Source: Limnochorda sp. LNt
GTDB lineage: Bacteria > Bacillota > Limnochordia > Limnochordales > Geochordaceae
Direction of reading: 5' to 3'
Assembly: GCF_035593265.1 (NCBI RefSeq)
Contig: NZ_CP141614.1
Location: 62,001-126,000, forward strand
Length of the DNA stretch: 64,000 bases
Shown here: positions 17,270 through 26,280 of the stretch, in pieces
Layout of the letters: every line of letters begins with the position of its first letter
Position numbering within the stretch: position 1 is the stretch's first letter
Made by a program: the position numbers and the translations under genes
The notes under the pieces: model-generated
Told to the model about the DNA's origin: nothing
The model's database searches: none
What the model saw: only the letters and a program-made list of their open reading frames with translations

Positions 17270-18784
17270 ATGGAGCAGCAGCGGGTCGTGGAGGGGGTGC
17301 GGCCGGCGGCGGCCGCCCCGGAGGAGCAGGACCAGCCCCTTCTCTTCGAGCGGGGCGCGCCCGGGCGGGTCGCCTACCAGCTCCCGCCGATGGACGTGCC
17401 GGAGCGGCCCCTGGCCGAGCTGATACCCCCGGGCCACCTGCGCAAGGAGCCGGCACCCCTGCCGGAGCTCTCCGAGGTGGAGGTGGTGCGTCACTTCGTC
17501 CAACTCTCCCGCCGCAACTACGGGGTGGACGTCGACTTCTACCCCCTGGGCTCCTGCACGATGAAGTACAATCCCAAGGTCAACGAGGACGTGGCCCAGC
17601 TGCCCGGCTTCGCCCGGCTTCACCCCTACCAACCCGAGGAGACGGTGCAGGGCGCCCTGGAGCTCTTGTGGCGGCTGGAGCGCTACCTGTGCGAGATCGC
17701 CGGGCTGCACCGGGCCACCCTGCAGCCGGCCGCCGGGGCCCACGGCGAGTTGACGGGGCTGCTGCTCATCAAGGCATACCACCGCGACCGGGGCGAGCAC
17801 GAGCAGCGGCGCGAGATCATCGTACCCGACTCGGCGCACGGGACCAACCCGGCCAGTGTCACTATGAGCGGTTATCGCATGGTGCAGGTGCCCAGCGACG
17901 CCCGGGGCGGCGTCGACGTCGAGGCCCTGCGGCGGGCCGTCGGGCCGGCCACCGCCGGCCTGATGCTGACCAACCCCAACACGCTGGGGCTCTTCGACGA
18001 GCACATCCTGGAGATCGCCCGCATCGTGCACGACGCCGGTGGGTTGCTCTACTACGACGGCGCCAACGCCAACGCGATCCTGGGCATCTCCCGCCCCGGC
18101 GACATGGGCTTCGACATCGTCCACTTCAACCTGCACAAGACCTTCTCGACCCCCCACGGCGGCGGGGGGCCCGGAGCCGGCCCCATCGTGGTGCGCGAAG
18201 AGCTGGCGCCTTACCTGCCGGTGCCGCTGGTGGAGCGGGAGGGCGACCGGTTCGTCCTGGTCCACGACCGCCGCAAGAGCATCGGCCGGGTGCGCAGCTT
18301 CTACGGAAACTTCGGCGTGCTCGTGCGGGCCTACGCGTACATCCGGGCCCTGGGGCCCGAGGGGCTTCGCCGGGTGAGCGAGACGGCCGTCATCAACGCC
18401 AACTACCTGATGCGCCTGCTGGCCGAGTGGTACGAACTCCCCTTCGACCGCCACTGCAAGCACGAGTTCGTGCTGTCGGCCGTCCGTCAAAAGCGCCTCG
18501 GCGTCCGGGCCGGTGACATCGCCAAGCGGATCCTCGACTTCGGCATGCACGCCCCGACGGTCTACTTCCCGCTGGTCGTCGAGGAGGCCCTCATGATCGA
18601 GCCGCCCGAGACGGAGACCAAGCAGACGCTGGACCGCTTCGCCGAGGTGATGAAGACCATCGCCGAGGAGTGCCGGAGCGACCCCGACCGGGTCCGCACC
18701 GCGCCCCACCGCACCCCGGTGCGACGCCTCGACGAGGTGACGGCCAACCGCAACCCGGTCGTCTGCTACCGCCCGGGAGCGTGA
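17270..18784 (+). CDS. gcvPB: Glycine dehydrogenase (decarboxylating) subunit 2
   Basis: 504 residues; catalytic half of the P protein. The PLP-lysine lies in [20 protein letters not shown], preceded by [16 protein letters not shown] and [19 protein letters not shown]. It decarboxylates glycine and loads the aminomethyl group onto GcvH. ATG 17270 has GGAGGAG about 8 bases upstream and fits the family N-terminus; the frame is open further upstream inside gcvPA but that part is not conserved. Confidence 0.96.
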   Translation: MEQQRVVEGVRPAAAAPEEQDQPLLFERGAPGRVAYQLPPMDVPERPLAELIPPGHLRKEPAPLPELSEVEVVRHFVQLSRRNYGVDVDFYPLGSCTMKYNPKVNEDVAQLPGFARLHPYQPEETVQGALELLWRLERYLCEIAGLHRATLQPAAGAHGELTGLLLIKAYHRDRGEHEQRREIIVPDSAHGTNPASVTMSGYRMVQVPSDARGGVDVEALRRAVGPATAGLMLTNPNTLGLFDEHILEIARIVHDAGGLLYYDGANANAILGISRPGDMGFDIVHFNLHKTFSTPHGGGGPGAGPIVVREELAPYLPVPLVEREGDRFVLVHDRRKSIGRVRSFYGNFGVLVRAYAYIRALGPEGLRRVSETAVINANYLMRLLAEWYELPFDRHCKHEFVLSAVRQKRLGVRAGDIAKRILDFGMHAPTVYFPLVVEEALMIEPPETETKQTLDRFAEVMKTIAEECRSDPDRVRTAPHRTPVRRLDEVTANRNPVVCYRPGA

Positions 18785-18794
18785 ACAGGCGGCC

Positions 18795-19676
18795 TTGGAG
18801 CGCTGGCGCCTCCTGGTGGACCCGCCCGGACCGGCCGCCCGCAATATGGCGGTCGACGAGGCGATGCTGTGGGCGGTGGAGGCGGGCATCGCACCGCCCA
18901 CCCTGCGGCTCTACCGGTGGGATCCCCCGGCGGTCTCGCTGGGCTACTTCCAGGAGTGGGGCGACAGCCTCGACGAACGCGCCTGCCGGGAGGAGGGCGT
19001 CGACGTGGTGCGACGGCCGACGGGCGGGCGGGCGGTCTTTCACGACGACGAGGTGACCTACGCCGTGGTGCTGCCCCCCGAGCATCCCGTGGGGGGGCGC
19101 AGCGTCATGGAGGGCTACCGCCGCATCAGCGAGGCGCTGGCGGCCGGCCTACGGCGGCTGGGCATCGAGGCCAGGCTGGCGCGGCCCCCGGCGGGCCCGG
19201 CGCTCCGTGGACGCGATGCGCTGGCGGGCGCCTGCTTCGATGCGGCCTCCCGCTACGAGCTGGAGTGGGAGGGGCGCAAGGTCGTCGGCAGCGCCCAGCT
19301 ACGCCGGGCTTCGGGGGCGCTGCTGCAGCACGGCAGCATCCCCCTGCGCTTCGACCCCGAGCGCACCGCCCGCCTGCTCGCGCCAGGGGGGCGGGGCGAG
19401 CGCTTCCTGAGGCTCATCCTGCGGGAGCGGGCGGCCGGCCTGTCGGATGCCGCCGGCCGTGACGTGGGCTTCGACGAGACCTGTGCCGCGCTCGTCGCGG
19501 GCTTCGCCGAGACGGTGGGCATCGAGTGGCAGCAGGGATCGCTCTCGCCCGAGGAGCAGGCCCTCGCCCGGCGCCTCGAGCACGAGCGCTACGGCCTCGA
19601 CTCGTACAACCGCCACCGGCCGACGGGGCGCACGACGGAGGCTCACCGAGAGCGCACGTGCCATGCGGCGGGATGA
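18795..19676 (+). CDS. lipM: Lipoate-protein ligase family octanoyltransferase, LipM-like
   Basis: 293 residues of the BPL/LplA/LipB superfamily. RRPTGGRAVFHDDEVTYAV, GACFDAASRYELEWEGRKV and GSAQLRRASGALLQHGSIP match the LipM/LplA pattern; the Cys in ACFD fits the catalytic cysteine of LipM-type octanoyl-ACP:GcvH octanoyltransferases, and the C-terminal LplA accessory domain is absent. It starts at TTG 18795 ten bases after gcvPB. Operon position with gcvH supports a role in lipoylating GcvH and, through it, the 2-oxo acid dehydrogenase E2. True lipoate ligase or LipL activity is a less likely alternative. Confidence 0.85.
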   Translation: MERWRLLVDPPGPAARNMAVDEAMLWAVEAGIAPPTLRLYRWDPPAVSLGYFQEWGDSLDERACREEGVDVVRRPTGGRAVFHDDEVTYAVVLPPEHPVGGRSVMEGYRRISEALAAGLRRLGIEARLARPPAGPALRGRDALAGACFDAASRYELEWEGRKVVGSAQLRRASGALLQHGSIPLRFDPERTARLLAPGGRGERFLRLILRERAAGLSDAAGRDVGFDETCAALVAGFAETVGIEWQQGSLSPEEQALARRLEHERYGLDSYNRHRPTGRTTEAHRERTCHAAG

Positions 19677-20544
19677 GATGAGGGCGATGGGCGGGCGGGG
19701 GGCCGGATACCTGGGACCCGAGGGCAGCTTCAGCCACGCGGCGGCTCGCCGCTGGGCGAGCCGTCATCCCGAGGTCGGAGCCCTGGTGCCCTTCGCGGAT
19801 CTGCCCTCCCTCTTCGCGGCCGCGGCCCGCGGCGAGGTGGCCTGCGCCGTCTGTCCCCTGGAGAACGCCCTGGAGGGCTCCGTCGTTTTGACGCTGGATC
19901 TGTGGCTGCACGAGAGCACACTGGCCCAGATCGGCGAGGTGACGGTGCCCGTCGAGCAGTGGGTGCTGGTGCGACCGGGCGTGAGGCTCTCCGACGTCAC
20001 CCGGGTGCTGTCGCATCCGCATGCGCTGATGCAGTGCCGGCGCACCTTGCAGGCGCTGCTACCCGGCGTGCCCCTGGAGACGGTGAGTTCGACCGCCGAG
20101 GCCGCCCGCCAGGTCGCCTCCTGCGAGCAGCCCTGGGCTGCGGTGGCGGCGGAGGAGGCGGCGGCGCGGCACGGGCTTTCGGTGGCGTTCGGGCCGGCGC
20201 AAGACGGGGGGCCCAATGCGACACGCTTCGGCGTGCTGGCCCATGGCTGGCCGGCCCCCACCGGGCGGGACCGCACCACTCTGGTGGTGGGCAGCCTCCA
20301 GGACCGTCCCGGGCTGCTGCGGGACCTGCTGGACGCCTTCGCAACCCGCGCCATCAACCTGACCCGCATCGAGTCGCGGCCCTCACGGGAGGGCCTGGGA
20401 CGCTACCTCTTCGTCATCGACCTGGAGGGCCACCTCACCGATCCGGCCGTGCGCGACGCCCTGCGGGAGGTGCGCCGCCAGGTCGGCTACCTGCGGGTCA
20501 TGGGCTCCTATCCTCGCGACCAGGACACGACCGACCACCCTTGA
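19663..20544 (+). CDS. pheA: Prephenate dehydratase
   Basis: About 293 residues. A PDT domain with GYLGPEGSFSHAAA, CPLENALEGSVV and the catalytic NATRFGVLA (TRF) motif is followed by an ACT domain with INLTRIESRPSREGLGRYLF, whose ESRP element binds phenylalanine for feedback inhibition. It makes phenylpyruvate from prephenate. The start is uncertain: ATG 19663, 19678 and 19687 are all in frame and close together; the first overlaps the lipM end. Confidence 0.93.
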   Translation: MRRDEMRAMGGRGAGYLGPEGSFSHAAARRWASRHPEVGALVPFADLPSLFAAAARGEVACAVCPLENALEGSVVLTLDLWLHESTLAQIGEVTVPVEQWVLVRPGVRLSDVTRVLSHPHALMQCRRTLQALLPGVPLETVSSTAEAARQVASCEQPWAAVAAEEAAARHGLSVAFGPAQDGGPNATRFGVLAHGWPAPTGRDRTTLVVGSLQDRPGLLRDLLDAFATRAINLTRIESRPSREGLGRYLFVIDLEGHLTDPAVRDALREVRRQVGYLRVMGSYPRDQDTTDHP

Positions 20545-20575
20545 CGTCCGTCGACGGTGCGGCTATCTTGCCGGC

Positions 20576-21529
20576 GTGAGTGGCAAGAGGCGCCGAGACG
20601 TCTGGAGATTGCGCATCAGTCCGCTGGACCGCTACGGCGAGCCCATCGACCTCCTGCTCACGCTCGACGGCGGCCAGACGTTTCGGTGGCACCCTCGAGG
20701 CGACGGCTCGCTCGATGGGATGGCAGGCGAGTGGCGGCTGCACGTGCAGCTGGACCCTCGCCTCGCGCCCGGGGAGCTGGTGGTCGACGCGGGACCGTCA
20801 TGCGGGGCCGGCACGGCCCTCGAGGTCCGAGAGGCCCTGGCCTGGCTGCTGGACCTGGACCGTGACTACCGCACGGCCCGAGACCGTCTCTTGGCCCTGG
20901 ACCCGACGCTGGCGCAGGCGGTGACGGCCACCCGGGGGCTGCGGGTCGTGCGGTTGGACCCGTGGGAGGCCGTGCTCTCCTTCGTGCTCTCCTCGCACAC
21001 GCACATCGCCCGCATCAAGGGCATGCTGGGGCGCCTGTGTGAGGCGGCCGGCGAGGGCGAGCGCCCCGGCAGCCTGCCGTCGCCTGAGACCGTGGCGGGC
21101 ATGGGCGAGCCCGCGTTGCGCCGTCTGGGGCTGGGCTATCGCGCGGCCTACCTGGCCGGGACGGCTCGGCGGCTGGCCGACGACCCGCACTTCCTGGAGC
21201 AGGGGCGACAGCTGGCCACCCCCGACCTGATCCGGCACCTGCAGGCGCTGCCCGGGGTGGGGGAGAAGGTGGCCCACTGCATCGCGCTCTTCGGCTACGG
21301 CCGATGGGACGCCTTTCCCATCGACCGATGGGCGCAGCGGGCCCTGGAGGGCGCCTACTTCGGCGGTCGCAACATGCCGGTGAGGGAGCTGCAGTCGTTC
21401 GTGCAAGGCCGCTTCGGACGCCTGGCGGGCCTGGCCCAGGCGCATCTCTTCGCCCATGCGCGCAAGGCCGGGCGCGACCCCGGGCCGGCCGCGATCGAGG
21501 GCGGGGCGTGGCATCGCTCGTGCCCCTAA
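20576..21529 (+). CDS. OGG1-type DNA glycosylase/AP lyase
   Basis: 317 residues. An N-terminal OGG-like domain (LTLDGGQTFRWHP) precedes a HhH-GPD domain with LQALPGVGEKVAHCIALFGYG and FPIDRWAQRAL. The Lys of GEKVAHC and the Asp of FPIDRW correspond to the Schiff-base lysine and catalytic aspartate of OGG1. It should excise 8-oxoguanine opposite C. The OGG1 architecture is less common in bacteria than MutM but recurs in clostridial lineages. The GTG 20576 start has only a weak ribosome-binding site. Confidence 0.88.
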   Translation: MSGKRRRDVWRLRISPLDRYGEPIDLLLTLDGGQTFRWHPRGDGSLDGMAGEWRLHVQLDPRLAPGELVVDAGPSCGAGTALEVREALAWLLDLDRDYRTARDRLLALDPTLAQAVTATRGLRVVRLDPWEAVLSFVLSSHTHIARIKGMLGRLCEAAGEGERPGSLPSPETVAGMGEPALRRLGLGYRAAYLAGTARRLADDPHFLEQGRQLATPDLIRHLQALPGVGEKVAHCIALFGYGRWDAFPIDRWAQRALEGAYFGGRNMPVRELQSFVQGRFGRLAGLAQAHLFAHARKAGRDPGPAAIEGGAWHRSCP

Positions 21530-21747
21530 AGCTCTACCTGGGTGACGTCGTGCAGATGCGCAAGTCGCACCCGTGCGGCTCCGACCAGTGGGAGGTGCTG
21601 CGCACGGGGATGGACATCCGCATTCGCTGCGTGGGATGCGGACATGTCGTGCTGATGCCGAGGCGCCGATTCGAGAGGGCCTTCAAGCGGTTCGTGCGGC
21701 GCCCCGTGCTGGAGCCGCCCCCACAGACGCCGCCCCCGGCCCCGTGA
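21508..21747 (+). CDS. DUF951 family small protein (YyzM-like)
   Basis: 79 residues. LGDVVQMRKSHPCGSDQWEV and IRCVGCGHVVLMPRRRFER match DUF951, whose CxxC and upstream Cys suggest a small metal- or RNA-binding protein; in Bacillota it is usually encoded in the parAB-to-rpsF neighbourhood. GTG 21508 has a GAGGGCGG element about 6 bases upstream and overlaps the glycosylase end by 22 bases; GTG 21520 is an alternative. A Pro-rich tail ends the protein. Function unknown. Confidence 0.85.
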   Translation: MASLVPLKLYLGDVVQMRKSHPCGSDQWEVLRTGMDIRIRCVGCGHVVLMPRRRFERAFKRFVRRPVLEPPPQTPPPAP

Positions 21748-21772
21748 GGGCGCGCCGGCGCTCGACCCACCG

Positions 21773-22276
21773 TCAGGACGGGACCCGGCGGTCCAGGAGC
21801 CTCAAGAGCGGCATCCCCAGCCCCAGCACCACCAGCGCCTCGCTGGCGGTGATGCCGATCGCCGTGGCCCAGTAGGGCAAGCCCAGCAAGACGCTGAGGT
21901 AGGCACTGACCAGGAGCCCGTTGGCGGCCACCGGCCACAGGACGGCCAAGCGGTGGCGACGGTGGCGCCACGTCAGGTAGGCCGCCAGCAGCGTGACCAG
22001 ACTGCCCCCCCAGACATCCCACGGGCCCAACCCGCCCATCAGGTTGGCCAGCCAGACGCCGACGAAGAGGGCCGGCACCGACTCCGGGTAGCGCAACGGC
22101 AACACCGCCAGCGCCTCACTGATGCGAAGCTCGATGACCACCGGCCCCAGGGGTACCCCGAAGCTGAGCGGCAGCACCAGGGCCGTCAAGGCGACGTAGA
22201 GCCCGGCGATGAGCGCGGCACGCGCCACGCGCCGTCCTGGGCCGGGAGTCTGGACGCTGGCTGCCGACCTGTCCAT
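21773..22276 (-). CDS. queT: QueT-type ECF transporter S component
   Basis: 167 residues, five to six membrane helices. The pattern of an RISEALAVLPL motif after the first two helices, then GVWLANLMGGLGPWDVWGGS, is characteristic of QueT, the substrate-binding subunit of ECF transporters for queuosine precursors. It would work with shared EcfA/EcfT subunits encoded elsewhere. ATG 22276 is preceded by an AGGA element; the frame upstream is open but not hydrophobic or conserved. Substrate assignment is from family only. Confidence 0.8.
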   Translation of the reverse strand: MDRSAASVQTPGPGRRVARAALIAGLYVALTALVLPLSFGVPLGPVVIELRISEALAVLPLRYPESVPALFVGVWLANLMGGLGPWDVWGGSLVTLLAAYLTWRHRRHRLAVLWPVAANGLLVSAYLSVLLGLPYWATAIGITASEALVVLGLGMPLLRLLDRRVPS

Positions 22277-22516
22277 GGATCCTAGTTTGCCAGATCGCGG
22301 AGCCGGCTGGGAGGGGCGGGGCAGGGGCAGCCGGGCCCGTGACCGTGGGCTCGAAGGGGAATAGCAATGGTTCGCAGAACCCGTCAGCCGGAGCACGGGA
22401 TGATGCCATACCGGACAACGACGGGAGAGCACCGCATGGGATGTGGGGGATGAGCCGGCAAGAAACCGTTTGCAGACCCTTGCTCCGGCCATCCGATCGA
22501 TGCTTTGGGGGGATGG
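22277..22516. other. Divergent intergenic region between queT and bkdAA
   Basis: 240 bases between divergent genes, so promoters for both are expected. On the + strand a weak GTGACC - 17 bases - TAGCAA pair (22339-22367) is the best -35/-10 candidate. On the minus strand the sequence CAAACTAGG before queT recalls the tail of preQ1-I riboswitches, but the required P1/L1 core is not found. A short hairpin GGTTC/GAACC lies at about 22371-22383. Nothing else is recognised. Confidence 0.3.
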
Positions 22517-23554
22517 ATGTTGCGAACGGCCAAGGAGGCCACGGCGTCGAAGTCGGTGGACGTCGCGCTCGAGGCCATCGGGGCCGAGCGGCTCCTGGCG
22601 ATGTACCGGATCATGGTGCTCTCACGGGCCCTCGACGAACGCATGTGGATCGTCCAGCGCCAGGGCAAGGTACCCTTCGTCATCACGGCACAGGGGCAGG
22701 AGGCCGCCCAGGTCGGGGCTGCCATGGCCCTGCGCCCCGGCCATGACGTCGTCCTGCCCTACTACCGCGACATGACCCTGATGCTCGCCCTGGGGATGAC
22801 GCCCCGGGAGCTGATGCTCAACGTCTTCTCCCGGGCGGAAGACCCCAACAGCGGGGGGCGCCAGATGCCGGCGCACTTCAGCCTGCCCCGCCTGCGGGTC
22901 TTGACCGGCTCCAGCCCCGTGGGTACTCAGATCCCTCACGCCGCCGGAGCGGCCCTGGCCAGCCGCCTGCGGGGCGAGGACAGCGTCACCTTCTGCTCCT
23001 TCGGCGAGGGGGCGACCAGCACGGGCGACTTCCACGAGGGCGTCAACTTCGCCGCGGTGCTGCAGCTGCCGGTCATCTTCTTCTGCCAGAACAACCGCTA
23101 CGCCATCTCCGTCCCCCAGCGCCGCCAGATGGCCGTGGAGAGCGTGGCTGCCAGGGCCGCGGCCTACGGCATCGAGGGGGTCAGCGTCGACGGGCAGGAC
23201 CCCGTCGCGGTCTACCAGGTGGTATCGCAGGCGGTCGAGCGGGCCCGCGCGGGCGCTGGCCCGACCCTGATCGAAGCCGTCACCTACCGCTACGTGCCGC
23301 ACACCAGCGACGACGACGACCGGGTGTACCGGAGCCGAGACGAAGTGGACCAATCCCGACGGCGCGACCCGATCCCGCTCCTGCGGGACCGGTTGGTGGA
23401 GGCGGGTCTATGGGACGACGCCCGGGAGCAGGCCCTGCGGGAGGAGGTGGCACGGATCGTCGACGATGCCACCGCCTACGCCGAGCAGGCACCGCCGCCC
23501 GATCCGGCCACCGTCGCGCGCCATCTCTTCGCCGAGCCTGCGGCCGAGAGCTGA
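22517..23554 (+). CDS. bkdAA: Branched-chain 2-oxo acid dehydrogenase E1 alpha subunit
   Basis: 345 residues. Thiamine-diphosphate-dependent E1 alpha with GQEAAQVGAAMAL, DPNSGGRQMPAHFS, GTQIPHAAGAALA and the ThDP motif region FGEGATSTGDFHEGVNFAAV. The DPNSGGRQMP and PHTSDDDDRVYR stretches resemble BkdAA of B. subtilis more than pyruvate dehydrogenase. ATG 22517 follows a G-rich element; TTG 22505 is in frame. With BkdAB and BkdB it forms a complex oxidising branched-chain 2-oxo acids to acyl-CoA, used for branched fatty acids or catabolism. Confidence 0.9.
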   Translation: MLRTAKEATASKSVDVALEAIGAERLLAMYRIMVLSRALDERMWIVQRQGKVPFVITAQGQEAAQVGAAMALRPGHDVVLPYYRDMTLMLALGMTPRELMLNVFSRAEDPNSGGRQMPAHFSLPRLRVLTGSSPVGTQIPHAAGAALASRLRGEDSVTFCSFGEGATSTGDFHEGVNFAAVLQLPVIFFCQNNRYAISVPQRRQMAVESVAARAAAYGIEGVSVDGQDPVAVYQVVSQAVERARAGAGPTLIEAVTYRYVPHTSDDDDRVYRSRDEVDQSRRRDPIPLLRDRLVEAGLWDDAREQALREEVARIVDDATAYAEQAPPPDPATVARHLFAEPAAES

Positions 23555-23563
23555 CGGGGGAGC

Positions 23564-24556
23564 GTGGGAGTCTTGGCCGTCAAGCGTATGATCGAGGCGA
23601 TCCGGGAGGCGCTGGACGAGGAGATGGCCCGGGACCCGCGGGTCATCGTCCTGGGGGAGGACGTGGGCGTCAAGGGGGGTGTCTTCGTCGCCACCCGCGG
23701 CCTCATCGAGAAGTACGGGCCCGACCGGGTCATCGACACGCCCCTCTCGGAGTCGGGCATCGTCGGGGTGGCCATCGGCGCGGCCATGAATGGCCTGCGG
23801 CCCGTGGCGGAGATTCAGTTCGCCGACTTCATCCACCCGGCGATGGATCAGATCATCAACGAGGCGGCGCGCATCCGCTACCGCTCCAATGGGGCGTGGG
23901 GATGCCCGGTGGTGGTGCGCGCGCCGTACGGGGCCGGCATCCGTGGGGGCCTGTACCACTCGCAGTCGGTGGAGAGCTTCTTCGCCCACGTCCCCGGGCT
24001 CAAGGTGGTCATCCCCTCGACGCCGGCCGACGCCAAGGGGCTGCTCAAGAGCGCCATAAGGGACGAGGACCCGGTCATCTTCCTGGAGCCCAAGCGAGGC
24101 TACCGCGCCATCCAGGGAGAGGTGCCCGACGGCGACTGGGTGGTGCCCATCGGGCCCGCCCGAATCGCCCGCGAGGGGGACCGGCTCACCGCCGTCGCCT
24201 ACGGCATGATGCTGCACCTGGCGCTGCAGGCGGCCGAGCAGGTGGCGGGGGAGGGGATCGAGGTGGAGGTGATCGACCTCAGAACGCTGGCCCCCCTCGA
24301 CCGCTCGACCATCCTGGCGTCGGTGCGCAAGACGGGCCGGCTGCTGGTCGTCCACGAGGATAACCGCACCCTGGGCATGGGGGCCGAGGTCGCTGCCCTA
24401 GTGGCCGAGGAGGCCCTCTACGACCTGGACGCGCCCGTGAGGCGCGTCACCATGCCCGATCTGCCGGCCACGCCCTTCGCCGCCGTGCTGGAGGATGCCG
24501 TACTGCCCGATACCCAACGGATCGCGCAGGCGATGCGAGATCTCGCCCGCGAGTGA
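23564..24556 (+). CDS. bkdAB: Branched-chain 2-oxo acid dehydrogenase E1 beta subunit
   Basis: 330 residues. VLGEDVGVKGGVFVATRGL, EIQFADFIHPAMDQIINEAA, APYGAGIRGGLYHSQSVE and VIPSTPADAKGLLKSAI align well with BkdAB. It starts at GTG 23564 ten bases after bkdAA behind a GGGGGAGC element. The last bases overlap the first possible bkdB start codon as GTGA, but the true bkdB start is likely a little later. Substrate specificity is inferred from similarity of the E1 sequences to BKDH. Confidence 0.92.
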   Translation: MGVLAVKRMIEAIREALDEEMARDPRVIVLGEDVGVKGGVFVATRGLIEKYGPDRVIDTPLSESGIVGVAIGAAMNGLRPVAEIQFADFIHPAMDQIINEAARIRYRSNGAWGCPVVVRAPYGAGIRGGLYHSQSVESFFAHVPGLKVVIPSTPADAKGLLKSAIRDEDPVIFLEPKRGYRAIQGEVPDGDWVVPIGPARIAREGDRLTAVAYGMMLHLALQAAEQVAGEGIEVEVIDLRTLAPLDRSTILASVRKTGRLLVVHEDNRTLGMGAEVAALVAEEALYDLDAPVRRVTMPDLPATPFAAVLEDAVLPDTQRIAQAMRDLARE

Positions 24557-24570
24557 GGAGGCGCGCCGCC

Positions 24571-25839
24571 GTGGTCATCGACGTCGTCATGCCCCAGCTC
24601 GGGGAGAGCGTCACCGAGGGACAGATCGTCCGGTGGCTCAAGCAGCCGAACCAGCCCGTCGCCCGCTTCGAGCCCCTGGTGGAGGTGCTGACCGACAAGG
24701 TGACCGTGGAGGTGCCCTCGCCCGTCGAGGGGCGGCTGCTGTCCATCGAGGTGCCCGAGGGGGAGACGGTGCCGGTGGGCACCGTCATCGCCCGTCTCGA
24801 GGCGGCCGGGGCCACCGCCCCCGCGACGCCCGAGCCGCGGCCTGCGGGTACCGTGCAGAGCACCGGGCCGGGGCCGGCAGGTCTCGATGCCGAGGGCGCG
24901 ACAGGGGGCGGCGGCGCCGAGGCACGCTACTCGCCTGCCGTGCGGCGCCTGGCGCGTGAGCACGGCGTCGACCTCGCCCGAGTGAGGGGAACCGGCCATG
25001 GGGGCCGGGTGACCCGAGAAGACGTGCTCGCCTACGTCGCGGCCCGGCAGCGCCAGGCAACGGCCCCTCCGTCAGCTCCGCCCGAGCCGCCGTCCACCCC
25101 GCAGCGGCCGCCCGCCGTGTCGCCGGGGCGGACACCCGAGCCGGCCGGCGCCGTGCCGGCCAGCCCGGTGCGCCAGGTGATCGCCCGCCGCATGGTCGAG
25201 AGCTGGACGACCATCCCGCACGCCTGGACCATGGTAGAGGCCGACGTGACGGCCCTGGCCGCGTTGCGCGAGCAGGTGCGGGAGACGTTCGTGCGGCGGG
25301 AGGGCTTCGAGCTGACGTACCTGCCCTTCGCCGTCAAGGCCGTCGTCGAGACGCTGCAGGAGCACCCCGAGCTCAACGCCTCCTGGCAGGACGGGCGCAT
25401 CGTCTACCACCGATCCGTCCACGTCGGGGTCGCGGTGGGGCTGGAGGACGCCCTGCTGGTACCGGTCATCCGGGAGGCCGAGCGGCTCAGCCTGGTGGGG
25501 CTGGCGCGGGCGCTCCACGATCTGGTGCGACGGGCCCGCGAGAGGCGCCTGGGCGCGGACGAGACCGCCGGCGGCACCTTCACCGTCAACAACACCGGCG
25601 CCTTGGGCTCGGTGCTCTCGGCCCCCATCATCAACCCGCCCCAGGCCGCGATCCTGACCACCGAGGCGGTCCAGCGACGGCTGGTGGTGCTCAAGGACGA
25701 CCAGCTGGCGATCCGGTCCATCATGGCGCTGTGCCTCTCCTTCGACCACCGGGTCGCGGACGGGGTGCAGGCGCTGAGGTTCCTCAACGGTGTCAAGCGC
25801 CGCCTGGAGGCGTTCGGGCCGGGTATGCCGCTGGCCTGA
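24571..25839 (+). CDS. bkdB: 2-oxo acid dehydrogenase E2 (dihydrolipoyl acyltransferase)
   Basis: 422 residues. One lipoyl domain (VMPQLGESVTEG; lipoyl-lysine in VLTDKVTVEV), an Ala/Pro-rich linker, a peripheral subunit-binding domain (SPAVRRLAREHGVDLARVRG, about residues 125-160) and the catalytic domain with the DHRVADG active-site motif near the C-terminus. GTG 24571 is preferred because AGGAGG at 24556-24561 lies 9 bases upstream; GTG 24553 would overlap that site. No E3 (lipoamide dehydrogenase) gene is in the window, so it must be shared from elsewhere, perhaps with the glycine cleavage system. Confidence 0.93.
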   Translation: MVIDVVMPQLGESVTEGQIVRWLKQPNQPVARFEPLVEVLTDKVTVEVPSPVEGRLLSIEVPEGETVPVGTVIARLEAAGATAPATPEPRPAGTVQSTGPGPAGLDAEGATGGGGAEARYSPAVRRLAREHGVDLARVRGTGHGGRVTREDVLAYVAARQRQATAPPSAPPEPPSTPQRPPAVSPGRTPEPAGAVPASPVRQVIARRMVESWTTIPHAWTMVEADVTALAALREQVRETFVRREGFELTYLPFAVKAVVETLQEHPELNASWQDGRIVYHRSVHVGVAVGLEDALLVPVIREAERLSLVGLARALHDLVRRARERRLGADETAGGTFTVNNTGALGSVLSAPIINPPQAAILTTEAVQRRLVVLKDDQLAIRSIMALCLSFDHRVADGVQALRFLNGVKRRLEAFGPGMPLA

Positions 25840-25841
25840 GG

Positions 25842-25850
25842 TGTTATAAT
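25842..25850 (+). promoter_or_regulatory. Extended -10 promoter of the rpsF operon
   Basis: TGTTATAAT is a perfect TGn extended -10 element (TATAAT at 25845-25850). No good -35 hexamer is present 16-18 bases upstream, as tolerated by extended -10 promoters. It lies 80 bases before the rpsF start and just after the bkdB stop. Confidence 0.75.
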
Positions 25851-25864
25851 GGCCTCGCTACCCC

Positions 25865-25905
25865 CTGCCCCCGGGCCGGGGTCGGTTCCCGGGGTGCCGT
25901 ACGTC
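25865..25905 (+). promoter_or_regulatory. Candidate S6:S18 autoregulatory leader
   Basis: The rpsF leader has a strong stem (CCCCGGG with CCCGGGG) followed by GCCGTACG. The known rpsF leader motif presents a CCG bulge that mimics the S6:S18 site of 16S rRNA. Position between promoter and rpsF fits, but the fold was judged by eye only. Confidence 0.3.
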
Positions 25906-25929
25906 CAAAGGGAGGAGGTGGGTGCCGTG

Positions 25930-26280
25930 ATGCGCCCCTACGAGGCCGTGGTGGTGCTGACGCCCACCCTGGAGTCGGAGGAGGCCTACGAGAGCCTCGT
26001 CGCCCGACTGCAGAAGGTCATCGCCGACGGCGGCGGCCTCTTGCGAGCCGTCGAGCGGTGGGGTCGTCGACGTCTGGCCTATCCCATCGAGCGCCACCAC
26101 GACGGCTACTACGTGCTCCTGCAGTTCGACTCGGAGCCAGCCGTCACCAAGGAGCTGGATCGGGTGCTGCGCATCACCGACGCCGTCTTGCGGCATCTGG
26201 TCGTGAGGCGCCATGAGGACGCCGAGGACCAGGCCCCCGAGGCCGTGGCCGTCGGTGAGGAAGGGAGCCCCGAGCCATGA
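25930..26280 (+). CDS. rpsF: 30S ribosomal protein S6
   Basis: 116 residues. MRPYEAVVVLTPTLESEE at the N-terminus and GRRRLAYPIERHHDGYYVLL in the core are typical S6 signatures; a short acidic tail follows. It binds the central domain of 16S rRNA as a dimer with S18, encoded two genes downstream. ATG 25930 lies 9 bases after GGAGGAGGTG; the GTG just before it at 25927 is an alternative. It overlaps ssb as ATGA. Confidence 0.97.
   Translation: MRPYEAVVVLTPTLESEEAYESLVARLQKVIADGGGLLRAVERWGRRRLAYPIERHHDGYYVLLQFDSEPAVTKELDRVLRITDAVLRHLVVRRHEDAEDQAPEAVAVGEEGSPEP

Noticed and set aside
22277-22320. preQ1 riboswitch upstream of queT on the minus strand
   Set aside because: Only a CAAACTAGG tail resembles the class I aptamer; the P1 stem and C-rich loop needed for preQ1 binding are not present.
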